From the NCBI GenBank assembly GCA_903914955.1, contig CAIWRB010000162.1:1-42507 (forward strand): a DNA stretch of 42,507 nucleotides, in the 5' to 3' direction. The translations under genes were made by a program, and so were the position numbers. The notes under the pieces are model-generated. The model had not been told where the DNA came from, made no database searches, and saw only the letters and a list, made by a program, of their open reading frames with translations. Shown here one piece after another: positions 10,000 through 20,137 of the stretch (positions are counted from its first letter, which is position 1; every line of letters starts with the position of its first letter). This DNA comes from an uncultured Chloroflexota bacterium. GTDB taxonomy: Bacteria; Chloroflexota; Anaerolineae; Anaerolineales; Villigracilaceae.

Positions 10000-10748
10000 A
10001 TCAAAATCTAAACATCCTGATCGTGGACGATGACCGCCGCATGACGCGCACATTGGCCGATATCTTATCCTTATCGGGGCATAATGTGATGGAAGCCGAG
10101 TCCGGTTTGGATGCGCTGGAAAAAATCCGCACAACGGAATTTGACTGTGTCTTGAGCGATATAAAAATGCCTGAGATGGATGGAGTGGAATTGCACCGCC
10201 GTTTGCACGAGTTTCAGCCCGGATTGCCGGTCGTGCTCATGACCGCCTATGCCGCCGACGAGCTTATTCGTCAGGGCTTGGAGGAGGGTGTGGCGGGCAT
10301 TTTCGATAAGCCATTGGACATTAATTATTTGCTGGGTTTTTTCACCTCGCTCGCAAAGAATCGCACGATCGTGATCGTGGATGATGATGAGGTTTTCTGC
10401 AAGACTCTGGATGATATTTTGCATCATCGCGGATTCAAAGTCTCAATGATTACCAACCCGCAGTTGGATGTGAGTTCGATCACAACGGATGCGCAGGTGA
10501 TCCTGCTGGATATGAAATTAAATGGCATCAGTGGATTGGATGTACTCACGGAAATCCGCAAGAATAACCCAACCCTGCCCGTGTTAATGGTGACCGGGCA
10601 CCGTCAGGAAATGTCATCTTCCATTGAGGCCGCGCTGCAGATCAACGCTCATGCCTGCCTGTATAAGCCATTGGAGATACCGAAATTGCTTGAGATGCTG
10701 TCGCAGCTTCAGACGAAACGTTTGAGAGGCTTTATCAAGGAAAATTAG
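9996..10748 (+). CDS. Double receiver-domain response regulator
   Basis: A 250-residue protein made of two CheY-like receiver domains and no output domain. The first (about 5-118) has the acidic cluster DDD at 11-13, phospho-acceptor Asp55 in SDIKMPEMDG and the conserved Lys in FDKP. The second (about 123-240) has DDDE near 129-132, Asp172 in LLDMKLNG, and YKP. ATG overlaps the stop of the preceding kinase (ATGA) and AAGGAGG lies just upstream, so it is coupled to that kinase. It could act as a phosphate sink, a relay component, or a binding partner for the giant hybrid kinase downstream. The domain identity is clear; the role is inferred. Confidence 0.9.
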   Translation: MNQNLNILIVDDDRRMTRTLADILSLSGHNVMEAESGLDALEKIRTTEFDCVLSDIKMPEMDGVELHRRLHEFQPGLPVVLMTAYAADELIRQGLEEGVAGIFDKPLDINYLLGFFTSLAKNRTIVIVDDDEVFCKTLDDILHHRGFKVSMITNPQLDVSSITTDAQVILLDMKLNGISGLDVLTEIRKNNPTLPVLMVTGHRQEMSSSIEAALQINAHACLYKPLEIPKLLEMLSQLQTKRLRGFIKEN

Positions 10749-10751
10749 ATC

Positions 10752-10786
10752 GTGAATCATGCCATCGCAATGGCGGCTTGATTCAC
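10752..10786. other. Strong imperfect hairpin between signalling genes
   Basis: GTGAATCA (10752-10759) pairs with TGATTCAC (10779-10786). Inside, GCCAT (10761-10765) pairs with ATGGC (10770-10774) around CGCA. A run of A, not T, follows, so it is not a classical plus-strand terminator. It could be a processing or stability element, or a terminator read from the other strand. It sits in the 81-base gap before the giant hybrid kinase. Confidence 0.5.
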
Positions 10787-10829
10787 AAAAAATCTTTTTA
10801 CAGGTCTAGCATTTCTGGGAGTACTTTGA

Positions 10830-13800
10830 ATGGAAGAACAGAATCCACATATCCTGATCGTGGATGATGACCCGAATATGACCGGGACCATCAGCGATAT
10901 CCTCATAGCCAAAGGCTATCAGCCGACCTCTGCGTTGTCGGGTGGCGAAGCGCTGACTCAAATCGAGGAATATAAAATTCAGGTGGCGCTGATCGACCTG
11001 CGTTTGGGGGATATGTCAGGTATGGATGTCTTGCGGGGCATTAAAGCCCGCTCGCCCAGAACAGAATGCATCCTGTTGACCGGACACGCCACCCAAAATT
11101 CTGCCATAGATGCCGTTCAAGCGGGAGCTTTTGGATATTTTCAAAAACCTTTTGATTTAGAACAGGTCTTGCTGTCCATTAAGCGCGCGATCGAGAAATA
11201 TGTTGCAGAGGCAAGGCTGCATGAGAGCGAAGAGCGCTATCGTGGATTGTTTGAAGATTCTCCCATCGCAATTTGGGAGGAGGATTTTTCAGAGGTCAAG
11301 CAACATCTTGATTCTTTGAAACAGCAGGGTGTAACTGATTTTCGAAATTATTTTGAGTCGCATCCCGAGGCATTACTTGAGTGTATTTCAAAGATCAAGA
11401 TATTGGATGTAAACAACGCTGCAGTGCAAATGTTCAGAGCGGAGAGCAAGGAAGAGTTAATTAGAAACACAAACCTTGCTCCGAGCAAAGGTGAGCAGGA
11501 AAATAACCACGAGGATTTCATAGTTATTACGGAGGGAAAGACTGGCAATGTTTGGGAAGGCTCAGACGAAACACTGAATGGTGAACCAATTGAAATAAGC
11601 CTGACCTGGTCTGTTGTACCCGGATATGAAAAGGATTATTCAAAAATCATTGTCACGACCCTTGATATTACCGAACGAAAGCGGACGGAAGAGGCTTTGC
11701 GCAAAAATGAAGCGCTTCTTTCCGAAGCCCAGCGCATCGGGAAGATCGGTCACTGGGAGTGGGTCGCGCCGGAAACTGAATTGATCTGTTCAGACGAACT
11801 GTTCAAGCTCTTTGAGATCCCACAGAATGGGCAAAAAATCTCTCGTGGCACTATCAGCAAATTGATGCATCCTGAAGATCTGGCGCGGGTAACTATCCTT
11901 GACCGTGAGCTTTTTGCCAAACATTTGGATTTGGATTACGAATATCGTGTCATCCTGCCCGGTAGCAGACTACTGTGGATACATCAACAGGCGCAGATAT
12001 TCTACGGGGTGAATGGTCAGCCTGTTCGTATGATGGGGATCATTCAGGATATCACCGAACGTAAAGCGGTGGATGAAGCCTGGCGCAGGAGTGATGCGCA
12101 ATATAGATTACTTGCCAATAATATATCTGATGTGATCTGGATCCTTGATATCGAAGCGATGTGTTTTACCTATGTCAGTCCGTCTGTGGAGCAATTACGC
12201 GGGGTCACGCCGTCAGAAGTTCTTGTCGAGGAACTCTCCGCATCTCTGACGCCTGATTCGATGGCGCTCATTCAAAAACTTATCCCGGCGCGGCTTGCAA
12301 TAGCCCAACAAGGGATACAGGCCTCCTACACCGACGAGATCGAACAAACCTGCAAGGATGGATCAACCGTTTGGACGGAAACAAGCACCCATTTCCATTT
12401 CAATAGCATCAGCGGCCATTGGGAAGCGTACGGCGTTTCACGCAATATTAGCGAGCGCAGATCGGCGGCAGAGTCCCTGCGTGAAAGCGATGAGCGTTAC
12501 CAGTTGGCAAATCAAGCCACATTCAACGTGGTCTGGGATTGGGACCTGCAAACCAATAATATCTGGTGGAATGATAATTTCAGATTGCTATTTGGCTATT
12601 CGGCAGGTGATATTGAGTCCAATATTGATTCCTGGATGAGTCTGATCCACCCACGAGAATTGGAGCGTGTTAAGAATAGCATTCAGTCCGTCATCGATTC
12701 TGGAGGGCGGATCTGGTTTGAACAATATCGCCGTTTGCATAAGGACGGTTTTTATATAGATGTTGAAGACCGCGGTATCGTCAGCCGTGATGCGAACGGC
12801 ACTCCGAAGCGCATGATAGGCGCGATGCAGGATATCACCGAACGCAAGCTGGCAGAAGATGCCCTGCGCGAAAGTGAGAAGCGCTACCATGACCTGTTTG
12901 AAGATTCGCCGATCGCATTACGCGAAGAGGATTTTTCAGAAGTTAGAAAACATCTCGATCTATTGAAACAGCAAGGCGTGACTGATTTTCAAAACCACTT
13001 CGTATTACACCCAGAGCTTGTGCTTGAATTGGCCGCAAAGGTCAAGGTTATGGAAGTAAACAAGGCCGCCCTAAAAATGTACCGTGCGGATAACAAGGAC
13101 AAACTACCCAACAACTTGATCGTAGCATCAGACGGTAAGCCTACAGACCGTTTTAGAAACCAACTTGTAAGCATTGCAGAAGGTCAGACCAAGTTCGTTT
13201 GGGAGTGGATGGACCATACAATTGATGGAAAGCAAATTTATGTGGAAGTGAACTGGTCAGTTGATGCGAGCCATGAAAAAGATCTTTCAAAAGTGATCGT
13301 TTCCCTTCAGGATATCACCGAGCGCAAACAGGCCGCGGATCTGGTACGCGATCAGACTGAACAACTCAGATTATTATATGAAGCCAGTCAGCAACTAAAC
13401 CGAACATTGGACTTGAAAGAGATATACCAGGCGGTCTGTGATTTCATGTCCAGCATTGCTGTCAACGATGGTTTGTTTATTTCTGCATTTGACCCTGAAA
13501 CTCAACTGATCACCTGCCGCGCCTATTGGATGGAGAATAAGTGGCTGGATGTCAGCCCCTTCCCGGCCATTCCGCTTGAAGAGGAAGACAAGGGCGCGCA
13601 AAGCCGTGTGATTCGCTCGGGTCAGTCCATGTTGATCAATGATTATCAAGCGTTTGTAGAAACCGTTCAGAGCGGTTATTACGTCAACAGTGAGACAAAC
13701 CAGATCGTCAATAATATTCCGCCGGAGGAAGAGATCGCGCGCTCGGCGCTGATCGTTCCGCTTAAACTGAAGGGCAAGGTCAGCGGGGTGATTCAAGTGA

Positions 13801-16800
13801 TGAGTTTTCGCCTGAATGACTACAACGAAACTCAGTTGAAATTGCTCGATGCCCTGGCTTTGCATGTTGCATCCGCCGAGCAGAATGCCCAGCTTTATTC
13901 TCAAGTGCAAGCTGAATTGAATGAGCGCAAGCTGGTGGAAAAATCACTGCGTGAGAATGAAGAACAGTATCGGACCCTGGTCGAGCAGATCCCAGCCATC
14001 GTTTTCATTGACGAAGCCAGAGTGGATGGATCCACTATATACGTGAGCCCCCAAGTTGAGACGATATTAGGATTCACGCCGCAACAATGGATGGAGGGAT
14101 CGCCTGGCCTTTGGGCCAAACAAGTTCATCCAATCGATCTCGAGCGGATCCACACGAGATATTTGCAATGTATCCAGTCAGGGGTGCCTTATGATTTGGA
14201 ATATAGAATCAGCGCGTCTGATGGACGGTTGCTGTGGTTCCATGATCAGGCAATTATGCTGCGTGATGAAAATGGCAAGCCTAAGTCAATTCATGGCTTG
14301 ATGTATGATATTACTGAACGCAAGCAGGCTGAGGAAATCACCCATCAACATGTATTGGAACTGGAACTGCTTTACGAAAGCGGTCTGGCATTCAGCCAGT
14401 TGCTTAATCCCAAAGATATCGGGCAAAAGATCATTTCTCTGCTCGAACAAAAAATGAACTGGCATCATACGGCCATTCGCTTGTATGATCCGCAAACAAA
14501 AATACTACATCTGTTGGCTTTCAATCAACCGAGTTTGGATGTGGTTCAAGCCCTCGTTGTGGAGCAAAAACTAAAGGAAAAAGTTACAAGACCCGATCAA
14601 GGTGTTAGCGGTTGGGCAGTTGAGCACGGCCAAATCGTGCGTTCCACTGACCTGCCAAATGATGCGCGTTATGTTGAAACTCTGTCTGGGATGCAATCCG
14701 GGCTTTATGTGCCGATCAAGCTGGGCGACCACGTGATCGGAGTGATCAGTATTGAAAGTGAAAATCCGAATGCATTCAGTCAGGCTGATGAACGACTGAC
14801 AGACACATTGGCAAGTCAGGCCGCCAGTGCGCTGGAAAATGCGCGTCTCTTCGATGAAACCCATCTGCGTATCAAAGAGTTGACTATGCTTCATGGCACA
14901 AGCCAGAGTTTGCTTGCCGCGCGCCTCAACACAGAAGAGATATATACAGCAGTACATCAGGCTGTGGCAAAGACCATGAAATGTGACGCCTTTGTAATTG
15001 TGCTTGATAACGAAGAATGGAGCGAATATCATGCCGTCTATTTCTTTGACAAAGGTCAACATTTCTCACCGCGACGACTGCCTCGTGGAACGGGATTGAG
15101 CGGGCGCGTGATCTCCTCCGGCGAAACGCTTATGATCGATGATACAAGCAAAGAGAATGTGCAGGCGACTCATTTTGGCACGATGGAATCGACGCTCTCG
15201 ATCCTGGCGGTTCCATTACGCAGGGGAAATGAGACCATCGGCATGCTTTCCACGCAGTCCTACCAACCGCGCGCATATAGCGATTCTCAGCTGGCGCTGT
15301 TGGAGACGATCGGGGCGCAGCTTTCCTCAGCTCTCGATAACACGAATCTTTTTCAGCAGACCCAGGCGCGGATCAGAGAGTTGGAATCCCTTTACATCAT
15401 CACCACGTCGCTGCGATCGATCCAATCTATGGAAGGGGCGCTTTCAACTCTACTGGATAACACCCTGGCTGCCTTGGATACAAGCGCGGGAGAAGTTTTA
15501 CTTTACAACCAGGATAGCAATGAATTGCGCGGAGTTGTTGCCAAGGGCTGGTATAAAGAATTAATGGATTTCCCGGTGAAGAGTGGTACCGGGGTGGCCG
15601 GCACAGTTCTGGCAACAGGAGAATCATATTATTCAATTGAGTTTGCTCGTGAGGCTTTGCCCCAGGCCTCCTCTCGAGCGTTGATCCCGCCGGGTTGGGG
15701 CGGAGTTTGCCTTCCGATACGAATATCCACTGAGGCTATTGGTGTGATGTTTATTTCTGTCGAACTGCCCCGCCAGATCAATTCGCAACAAATTCGATTG
15801 CTTGAGTCGCTGGTTGAGATCGCGGGTGTCACTATAAACCGTATACGCCTGTACGATGCTGCCGCCCGCCGTGCTGAAGAATTTGCCTCCCTCTACGAGA
15901 CGAGCAAAGTGCTTTCCGAAGAATATGATCTGGATACCCTGCTTGAAGTTATTGTAGAACACGCAAGAGAAATGTTGAACTCATCCACAAGCGGTATGTA
16001 TCTATATGACGCAAAGAGACAGGTATTGGAATTAAAGATGGATAATTCACCTGAAAGGCCTGTCGGAATGTTGCTGCAGATCGGCGAAGGTTTGGCTGGT
16101 AAGGTGGCGCAAACCCGTCAACCAATGAGAATAGAGGATTATTCAATCTGGGAAGGCCGTTCCCCTCATTATGAAGGCATCCCGATTCGTGCTGTGATCG
16201 AAGTTCCGATGTTGTATGCAGGCGAATTGATCGGTGTATTGGCGGCCGATGAGGATAGCAATTCAAATAGGAAATTTACCGAGTCAGATGAACGTCTGCT
16301 TTCGCTATTTGCGTCGCAGGCGGCTGGTGCCATTAATGCAGTGCGGCGACGTGAGGAAACCCTCCGTTACGCAGATGAACTGGAAGAGCGCGTCATCGAA
16401 CGCACGGCTGAAATAGATTCCACTCGCAAGCGACTGGACCTGGCTGCCCGCGCAGGCGGGATCGGCGTTTGGGAAATTGAAATAAAGGAAAACAAGGTTA
16501 TTTTGGATAAACGTATGCATTTTATTCTTGGTACCGATCCTGAAGAATTTGATAATACTCTTGAGGCGTGGTGGGCAAGGATCTATCCAGAAGATCTGGA
16601 ACAAACTCAAAAGCACTTCGCGGAAGCCCTGAAAAAAACGGGGATATTCTCCGACGAACATCGTATTATTCGCCTGGACGGATCTTTGCGCTATACCTCC
16701 GTCAACGGCATTGTTCTGTCTGATTCGGAATATAACCCTGAGCGTATGATCGGTGTCGCTGTGGATATTACCGACCGCAGGCAGGCTGAAGAGGCTCTGA

Positions 16801-18002
16801 AGCTGGCTAGTTTTGAAATGGAACGCGCCATGCGCACCAAGGATGAATTTCTCGCAAACATGAGTCATGAATTGCGCACTCCACTCAATGCCATTCTCGG
16901 TATTTCCGAAAGCCTTGAAGAACAGTTCGTTGGCGCTCTCAACGATAAACAACTTAAGTACACTGGAATCATCCGTGAAAGTGGGCGTCATCTGCTGGAT
17001 CTCATCAACGACATCCTCGACATTTCCAAGGTAGATGCGGGGCGCCTCGAGCTTGATCTTCATGATTATTCGGTTGAAAAAATATGCCAATCCAGTCTGC
17101 GCATGATCAAGGAACTTGCGCAGAAAAAAGACTTGAGCGTTTCATTCGAAATAAAAGGCGGCGTGAAAACCATCCTGGGTGATGAGCGGCGTTTGAAACA
17201 ATCACTTGTAAATCTACTTGGTAACGCAGTTAAATTCACTCCTCAAGGCGGGGCCATTGGGTTGGAAGTGAACGGCTACCCGGAATTAAGCGAAGTCACC
17301 TTTACTATTTGGGACACGGGCGTTGGCATTGCCAGCGAAGATATACAATATCTGTTTAAACCCTTCGTGCAATTGGATGCCGGCCTCGCTCGCGAGTTTC
17401 AGGGTACCGGGTTGGGGCTAGCGCTTGTCGCGCAAATGATCCACTTGCATGGCGGACGGGTGCATGTGGAGAGCTCCCTCGGGCATGGTAGTCGCTTTAT
17501 CATTACGCTGCCCTGGTGGAGCGAGCAGCAGAATGCCCTGCTGATGAGGGCGACGGGTGAGATCCCGCGAGTCCGCTTGACGGACGGCAAGAAGCTCAGC
17601 GGGAAAATCCTGCTTGTGGAAGATACGAATGTTGTGATTACCCTTATGAGTGAATATTTAATTTACAAGGGTTATAAGGTGTTTATTGCGCGTAATGGTC
17701 TGGAAGGCGTTCAGATCGCAAAAGAGGAACATCCGGATCTCATTCTTATGGATGTGATGATGCCGGTCATGGATGGGCTGGAAGCCACGCGTCGTATTCG
17801 CGCCGATCAATCTTTGCGAGATGTACCCATAATTGCGTTGACAGCCCTTGCGATGGCAGACGATCGTGAACATTGCCTTGCTGCAGGCATGAATGATTAC
17901 ATGAGCAAACCCATTAGGATGCAGGAACTGTCAGATGTGATCGAAAAATATTTGGGCGCAGATGGCGCGTCTGGTGGAAAAAAAAGCTCGGTTGATAATT
18001 AA
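10830..18002 (+). CDS. Giant hybrid histidine kinase, 2390 residues
   Basis: A soluble-looking hybrid kinase with no obvious membrane segment. Order with rough positions: receiver 1-125 (Asp56 in LIDLRLGDMSG); five PAS domains between about 130 and 840; GAF 847-1030; PAS 1040-1170; four GAF domains at about 1177, 1350, 1517 and 1683; PAS 1865-1990; HisKA with His2013 in SHELRTPLN; HATPase (GNAVKFT, DTGVGI, GTGLGLALV); C-terminal receiver with Asp2308 in LMDVMMPVMDG. Two of the PAS units, at about 135 and 685, are internal duplicates sharing LFEDSPIA, EEDFSEV and LKQQGVTDF. GGGAG precedes ATG 10830. The domain chain implies a His-Asp phosphorelay integrating many cytosolic ligands, perhaps passing phosphate to the receiver-HD-GYP protein next door. 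Family assignment is firm; ligands are unknown. Confidence 0.93.
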   Translation: MEEQNPHILIVDDDPNMTGTISDILIAKGYQPTSALSGGEALTQIEEYKIQVALIDLRLGDMSGMDVLRGIKARSPRTECILLTGHATQNSAIDAVQAGAFGYFQKPFDLEQVLLSIKRAIEKYVAEARLHESEERYRGLFEDSPIAIWEEDFSEVKQHLDSLKQQGVTDFRNYFESHPEALLECISKIKILDVNNAAVQMFRAESKEELIRNTNLAPSKGEQENNHEDFIVITEGKTGNVWEGSDETLNGEPIEISLTWSVVPGYEKDYSKIIVTTLDITERKRTEEALRKNEALLSEAQRIGKIGHWEWVAPETELICSDELFKLFEIPQNGQKISRGTISKLMHPEDLARVTILDRELFAKHLDLDYEYRVILPGSRLLWIHQQAQIFYGVNGQPVRMMGIIQDITERKAVDEAWRRSDAQYRLLANNISDVIWILDIEAMCFTYVSPSVEQLRGVTPSEVLVEELSASLTPDSMALIQKLIPARLAIAQQGIQASYTDEIEQTCKDGSTVWTETSTHFHFNSISGHWEAYGVSRNISERRSAAESLRESDERYQLANQATFNVVWDWDLQTNNIWWNDNFRLLFGYSAGDIESNIDSWMSLIHPRELERVKNSIQSVIDSGGRIWFEQYRRLHKDGFYIDVEDRGIVSRDANGTPKRMIGAMQDITERKLAEDALRESEKRYHDLFEDSPIALREEDFSEVRKHLDLLKQQGVTDFQNHFVLHPELVLELAAKVKVMEVNKAALKMYRADNKDKLPNNLIVASDGKPTDRFRNQLVSIAEGQTKFVWEWMDHTIDGKQIYVEVNWSVDASHEKDLSKVIVSLQDITERKQAADLVRDQTEQLRLLYEASQQLNRTLDLKEIYQAVCDFMSSIAVNDGLFISAFDPETQLITCRAYWMENKWLDVSPFPAIPLEEEDKGAQSRVIRSGQSMLINDYQAFVETVQSGYYVNSETNQIVNNIPPEEEIARSALIVPLKLKGKVSGVIQVMSFRLNDYNETQLKLLDALALHVASAEQNAQLYSQVQAELNERKLVEKSLRENEEQYRTLVEQIPAIVFIDEARVDGSTIYVSPQVETILGFTPQQWMEGSPGLWAKQVHPIDLERIHTRYLQCIQSGVPYDLEYRISASDGRLLWFHDQAIMLRDENGKPKSIHGLMYDITERKQAEEITHQHVLELELLYESGLAFSQLLNPKDIGQKIISLLEQKMNWHHTAIRLYDPQTKILHLLAFNQPSLDVVQALVVEQKLKEKVTRPDQGVSGWAVEHGQIVRSTDLPNDARYVETLSGMQSGLYVPIKLGDHVIGVISIESENPNAFSQADERLTDTLASQAASALENARLFDETHLRIKELTMLHGTSQSLLAARLNTEEIYTAVHQAVAKTMKCDAFVIVLDNEEWSEYHAVYFFDKGQHFSPRRLPRGTGLSGRVISSGETLMIDDTSKENVQATHFGTMESTLSILAVPLRRGNETIGMLSTQSYQPRAYSDSQLALLETIGAQLSSALDNTNLFQQTQARIRELESLYIITTSLRSIQSMEGALSTLLDNTLAALDTSAGEVLLYNQDSNELRGVVAKGWYKELMDFPVKSGTGVAGTVLATGESYYSIEFAREALPQASSRALIPPGWGGVCLPIRISTEAIGVMFISVELPRQINSQQIRLLESLVEIAGVTINRIRLYDAAARRAEEFASLYETSKVLSEEYDLDTLLEVIVEHAREMLNSSTSGMYLYDAKRQVLELKMDNSPERPVGMLLQIGEGLAGKVAQTRQPMRIEDYSIWEGRSPHYEGIPIRAVIEVPMLYAGELIGVLAADEDSNSNRKFTESDERLLSLFASQAAGAINAVRRREETLRYADELEERVIERTAEIDSTRKRLDLAARAGGIGVWEIEIKENKVILDKRMHFILGTDPEEFDNTLEAWWARIYPEDLEQTQKHFAEALKKTGIFSDEHRIIRLDGSLRYTSVNGIVLSDSEYNPERMIGVAVDITDRRQAEEALKLASFEMERAMRTKDEFLANMSHELRTPLNAILGISESLEEQFVGALNDKQLKYTGIIRESGRHLLDLINDILDISKVDAGRLELDLHDYSVEKICQSSLRMIKELAQKKDLSVSFEIKGGVKTILGDERRLKQSLVNLLGNAVKFTPQGGAIGLEVNGYPELSEVTFTIWDTGVGIASEDIQYLFKPFVQLDAGLAREFQGTGLGLALVAQMIHLHGGRVHVESSLGHGSRFIITLPWWSEQQNALLMRATGEIPRVRLTDGKKLSGKILLVEDTNVVITLMSEYLIYKGYKVFIARNGLEGVQIAKEEHPDLILMDVMMPVMDGLEATRRIRADQSLRDVPIIALTALAMADDREHCLAAGMNDYMSKPIRMQELSDVIEKYLGADGASGGKKSSVDN

Positions 18003-18043
18003 GGCCACGTTCAATGAGCATGGGCGAAAGATAAGGAGCAATT

Positions 18044-19030
18044 ATGCCAAGTATAATCTTGATCGTAGATGACGAAGCAGGCGGAAGATACACTCTGGAG
18101 TCCATTTTGGAGGAACAGGGATATCGCATTGAAATGGCGGAAAGCGGCAGGGAAGCTCTTGAAAAAGCCCATCAATTTTTGCCGGATGTGATCCTGTTGG
18201 ATGTAATGATGCCGGATATGGATGGGTTTGAAGTATGCGAGCGCATCAGAAAAGATCCCATTCTCGCCGAAATTCCCATCATCATGCTGACTGCGCTGGA
18301 CGACAGGAAATCTTTTTTAATCGGGTTGGAAGTGGGAGCGGATGATTACATCACAAAACCTTATGATCGCCGCGAGCTGAGGGCTCGTCTGCAAGGGATC
18401 ACACGCCTCAATCGGTACAAAAAATTGGTGGAAGAACGCGCCAATATTGAGATAGCGCATGAACAGCTTTTGGCCGCTTATGATGCCACGATCAACGGCT
18501 GGTCGAACGCCCTCGATCTGCGAGATAAAGAAACCGAGGGACATTCCCGACGTGTGGCGAACCTGTCAGGGAAACTCGCGGAAATGATGAGTATTGGAGC
18601 AGAGGAAATGGTCTCCATTCGGCGCGGCTCGCTTTTACACGATATTGGGAAACTTGGAGTGCCTGATTCTATTTTGCTCAAGCCTGATAAGCTGACCGAG
18701 GAGGAATGGGTCATCATGCGTAAGCATCCGCAGTACGCTTATGATATGTTCTATCCGATCGAATATCTGCGACCCTCGCTGGATATTCCCTATTGTCATC
18801 ACGAAAAATGGGACGGCAGCGGCTATCCGCGCGGATTGAAAGGCGACGAGATCCCTTTATCGGCACGCATATTTGCCATTGTAGATGTATGGGATGCGTT
18901 GAGTTCCGACCGCCCATATCGCCCTGCATGGGAAAAATCAAAAGTGTTGGAATATGTTCGCGAGCAGTCTGGAAAACATTTTGACCCGCAGGTAGTTGAG
19001 CTTTTCAATAAAATGATTGCGGAGATATAA
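18044..19030 (+). CDS. Response regulator with HD-GYP domain (c-di-GMP phosphodiesterase)
   Basis: A 328-residue receiver plus HD-GYP protein of the RpfG type. The receiver covers about 1-120 with Asp53 in LLDVMMPDMDG and Lys in ITKPYD. A short linker leads to HD-GYP (about 150-328) with EGHSRRV, the metal-binding LLHDIGKLGVPD, and HHEKWDGSGYPRGLKGDEIP followed by ARIFAIVDVWDALSSDRPYR. All expected metal ligands and the GYP signature are present, so hydrolysis of cyclic di-GMP is expected. AAGGAG lies upstream of ATG 18044. It is the last gene of the signalling cluster and is followed by a terminator. It offsets the two GGDEF cyclases encoded upstream, and its phosphorylation by the giant hybrid kinase is a reasonable inference. 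Confidence 0.93.
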   Translation: MPSIILIVDDEAGGRYTLESILEEQGYRIEMAESGREALEKAHQFLPDVILLDVMMPDMDGFEVCERIRKDPILAEIPIIMLTALDDRKSFLIGLEVGADDYITKPYDRRELRARLQGITRLNRYKKLVEERANIEIAHEQLLAAYDATINGWSNALDLRDKETEGHSRRVANLSGKLAEMMSIGAEEMVSIRRGSLLHDIGKLGVPDSILLKPDKLTEEEWVIMRKHPQYAYDMFYPIEYLRPSLDIPYCHHEKWDGSGYPRGLKGDEIPLSARIFAIVDVWDALSSDRPYRPAWEKSKVLEYVREQSGKHFDPQVVELFNKMIAEI

Positions 19031-19046
19031 ACATTAAAGGTTAAAA

Positions 19047-19082
19047 AAAAGAGGAAGGTTAAACAAAAACCATCCTCTTTTT
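19047..19082. terminator. Bidirectional intrinsic terminator
   Basis: GAGGAAGG pairs with CCATCCTC (one A-A mismatch) around TTAAACAAAAA. A-rich sequence precedes it and T-rich sequence follows. It therefore gives a U tract in both directions and can end both the signalling cluster and the convergent oxidase gene, whose stop is at 19164. Confidence 0.75.
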
Positions 19083-19163
19083 GCCATTCATGCAAACTCA
19101 AATGTCTTCATTCCTGCTCACCCGCGCAGAGCTGGCATATGCCACGTTCATGTTCATTGTTTT

Positions 19164-20054
19164 TTACGCGTCTTCGGTTTCGCGCGCAACACGATTAATT
19201 TCATCAAGACTCGCGCCGTTTGCTTTTTCGAGTCGTTCAAAGCGTTTGCTGAATTGCATCATCGCGTAGTTCACAAAGTCATCCTCCACCAAACCAAATG
19301 GGACAACTTCATAACGCGCGAAGGCGTCGCCGATCACGCCGATGGCAAGCGGAAGCAGGCTGTTCATTTGCGTTTGGAGATGATCCCATTCCTGAGGATT
19401 CTCTGCGATGAGCCGCGAGAGCAGGTAAACACCATACGCGATATGGCGTGACTCGTCCTGCTTGAGCAATGAAATTCCAGCGCGCAGTCCTGGCATTAAG
19501 TTATTGCGCTCGAGCATGCTGAAGAAGGCGTGATAGCCAGTCTCTGCGAGCACACCTTCCACAACCATGTTATAAGTGACAGAGGCGCGAATCTGCGCGG
19601 CAGGGCTTGAATCATTTTTTAATCCAAGCAAGGCGTCGGGCAGGGCTTTGTAAAAAATATGTTTGTAATTGTTCGTATGATAATGGGAAAGATCAACTGG
19701 CGCACCGCAGACCTCATCCAAAAATCTTCGGAAGAAATCCGTATGTTTGGCTTCTTCGAAAAGAAAAGTTGTCAGGAACATTTCCTCTTCGAGGCGGCCT
19801 TCTCGCGCGATCACTTCGATCAGCGGCAGCAGGTCCAGGGTTACGGCTTCTTCGCCCGCCACGAAGAGCGCGAGTAAAAGCCAGATCAAATCTTTTTCAT
19901 CATCCTTGAAAGTTGCCCAATCCAATTTATCCTTTGAGAAATCAATATCTGAAGGGTTCCAGATGCCCAGTTTCTTGGCCTTCTCGTATAAGCGCATGGG
20001 CGGCAGGGCGCGGTTCAATCCGCGCGTGGTGGTGGCGAAGGATGTGTGGGACAT
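19164..20054 (-). CDS. R2-like ligand-binding oxidase (R2lox)
   Basis: A 296-residue ferritin-like protein related to ribonucleotide reductase R2 but of the ligand-binding oxidase type, with a Mn/Fe cofactor and a bound long-chain fatty acid in characterised members. Predicted metal ligands are E68 (GEEAVT), E101 and H104 (EEAKH), E166 (VVEGVLAE), and E201 and H204 (DESRH). V71 and Y161 occupy the positions of the Val-Tyr ether cross-link known in this family. No R1 (nrdA) gene is nearby, which argues against a true reductase subunit. On the minus strand TGGAGAA precedes the start. It is divergent from the methyltransferase at 20151, sharing a 96-base control region. The substrate is unknown for the family. 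Confidence 0.9.
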   Translation of the reverse strand: MSHTSFATTTRGLNRALPPMRLYEKAKKLGIWNPSDIDFSKDKLDWATFKDDEKDLIWLLLALFVAGEEAVTLDLLPLIEVIAREGRLEEEMFLTTFLFEEAKHTDFFRRFLDEVCGAPVDLSHYHTNNYKHIFYKALPDALLGLKNDSSPAAQIRASVTYNMVVEGVLAETGYHAFFSMLERNNLMPGLRAGISLLKQDESRHIAYGVYLLSRLIAENPQEWDHLQTQMNSLLPLAIGVIGDAFARYEVVPFGLVEDDFVNYAMMQFSKRFERLEKANGASLDEINRVARETEDA

Positions 20055-20137
20055 GCGGGTTCTCCAGTATATAAAATATTTTTTATTGAATGTAATTATT
20101 AGTATAAGCGTGGGAAGATTTACATGGAAGGGTCGAT

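Noticed and set aside
16305-17090. A 261-codon minus-strand ORF inside the giant kinase
   Set aside because: It lies opposite PAS and HisKA coding sequence and shows no domain.
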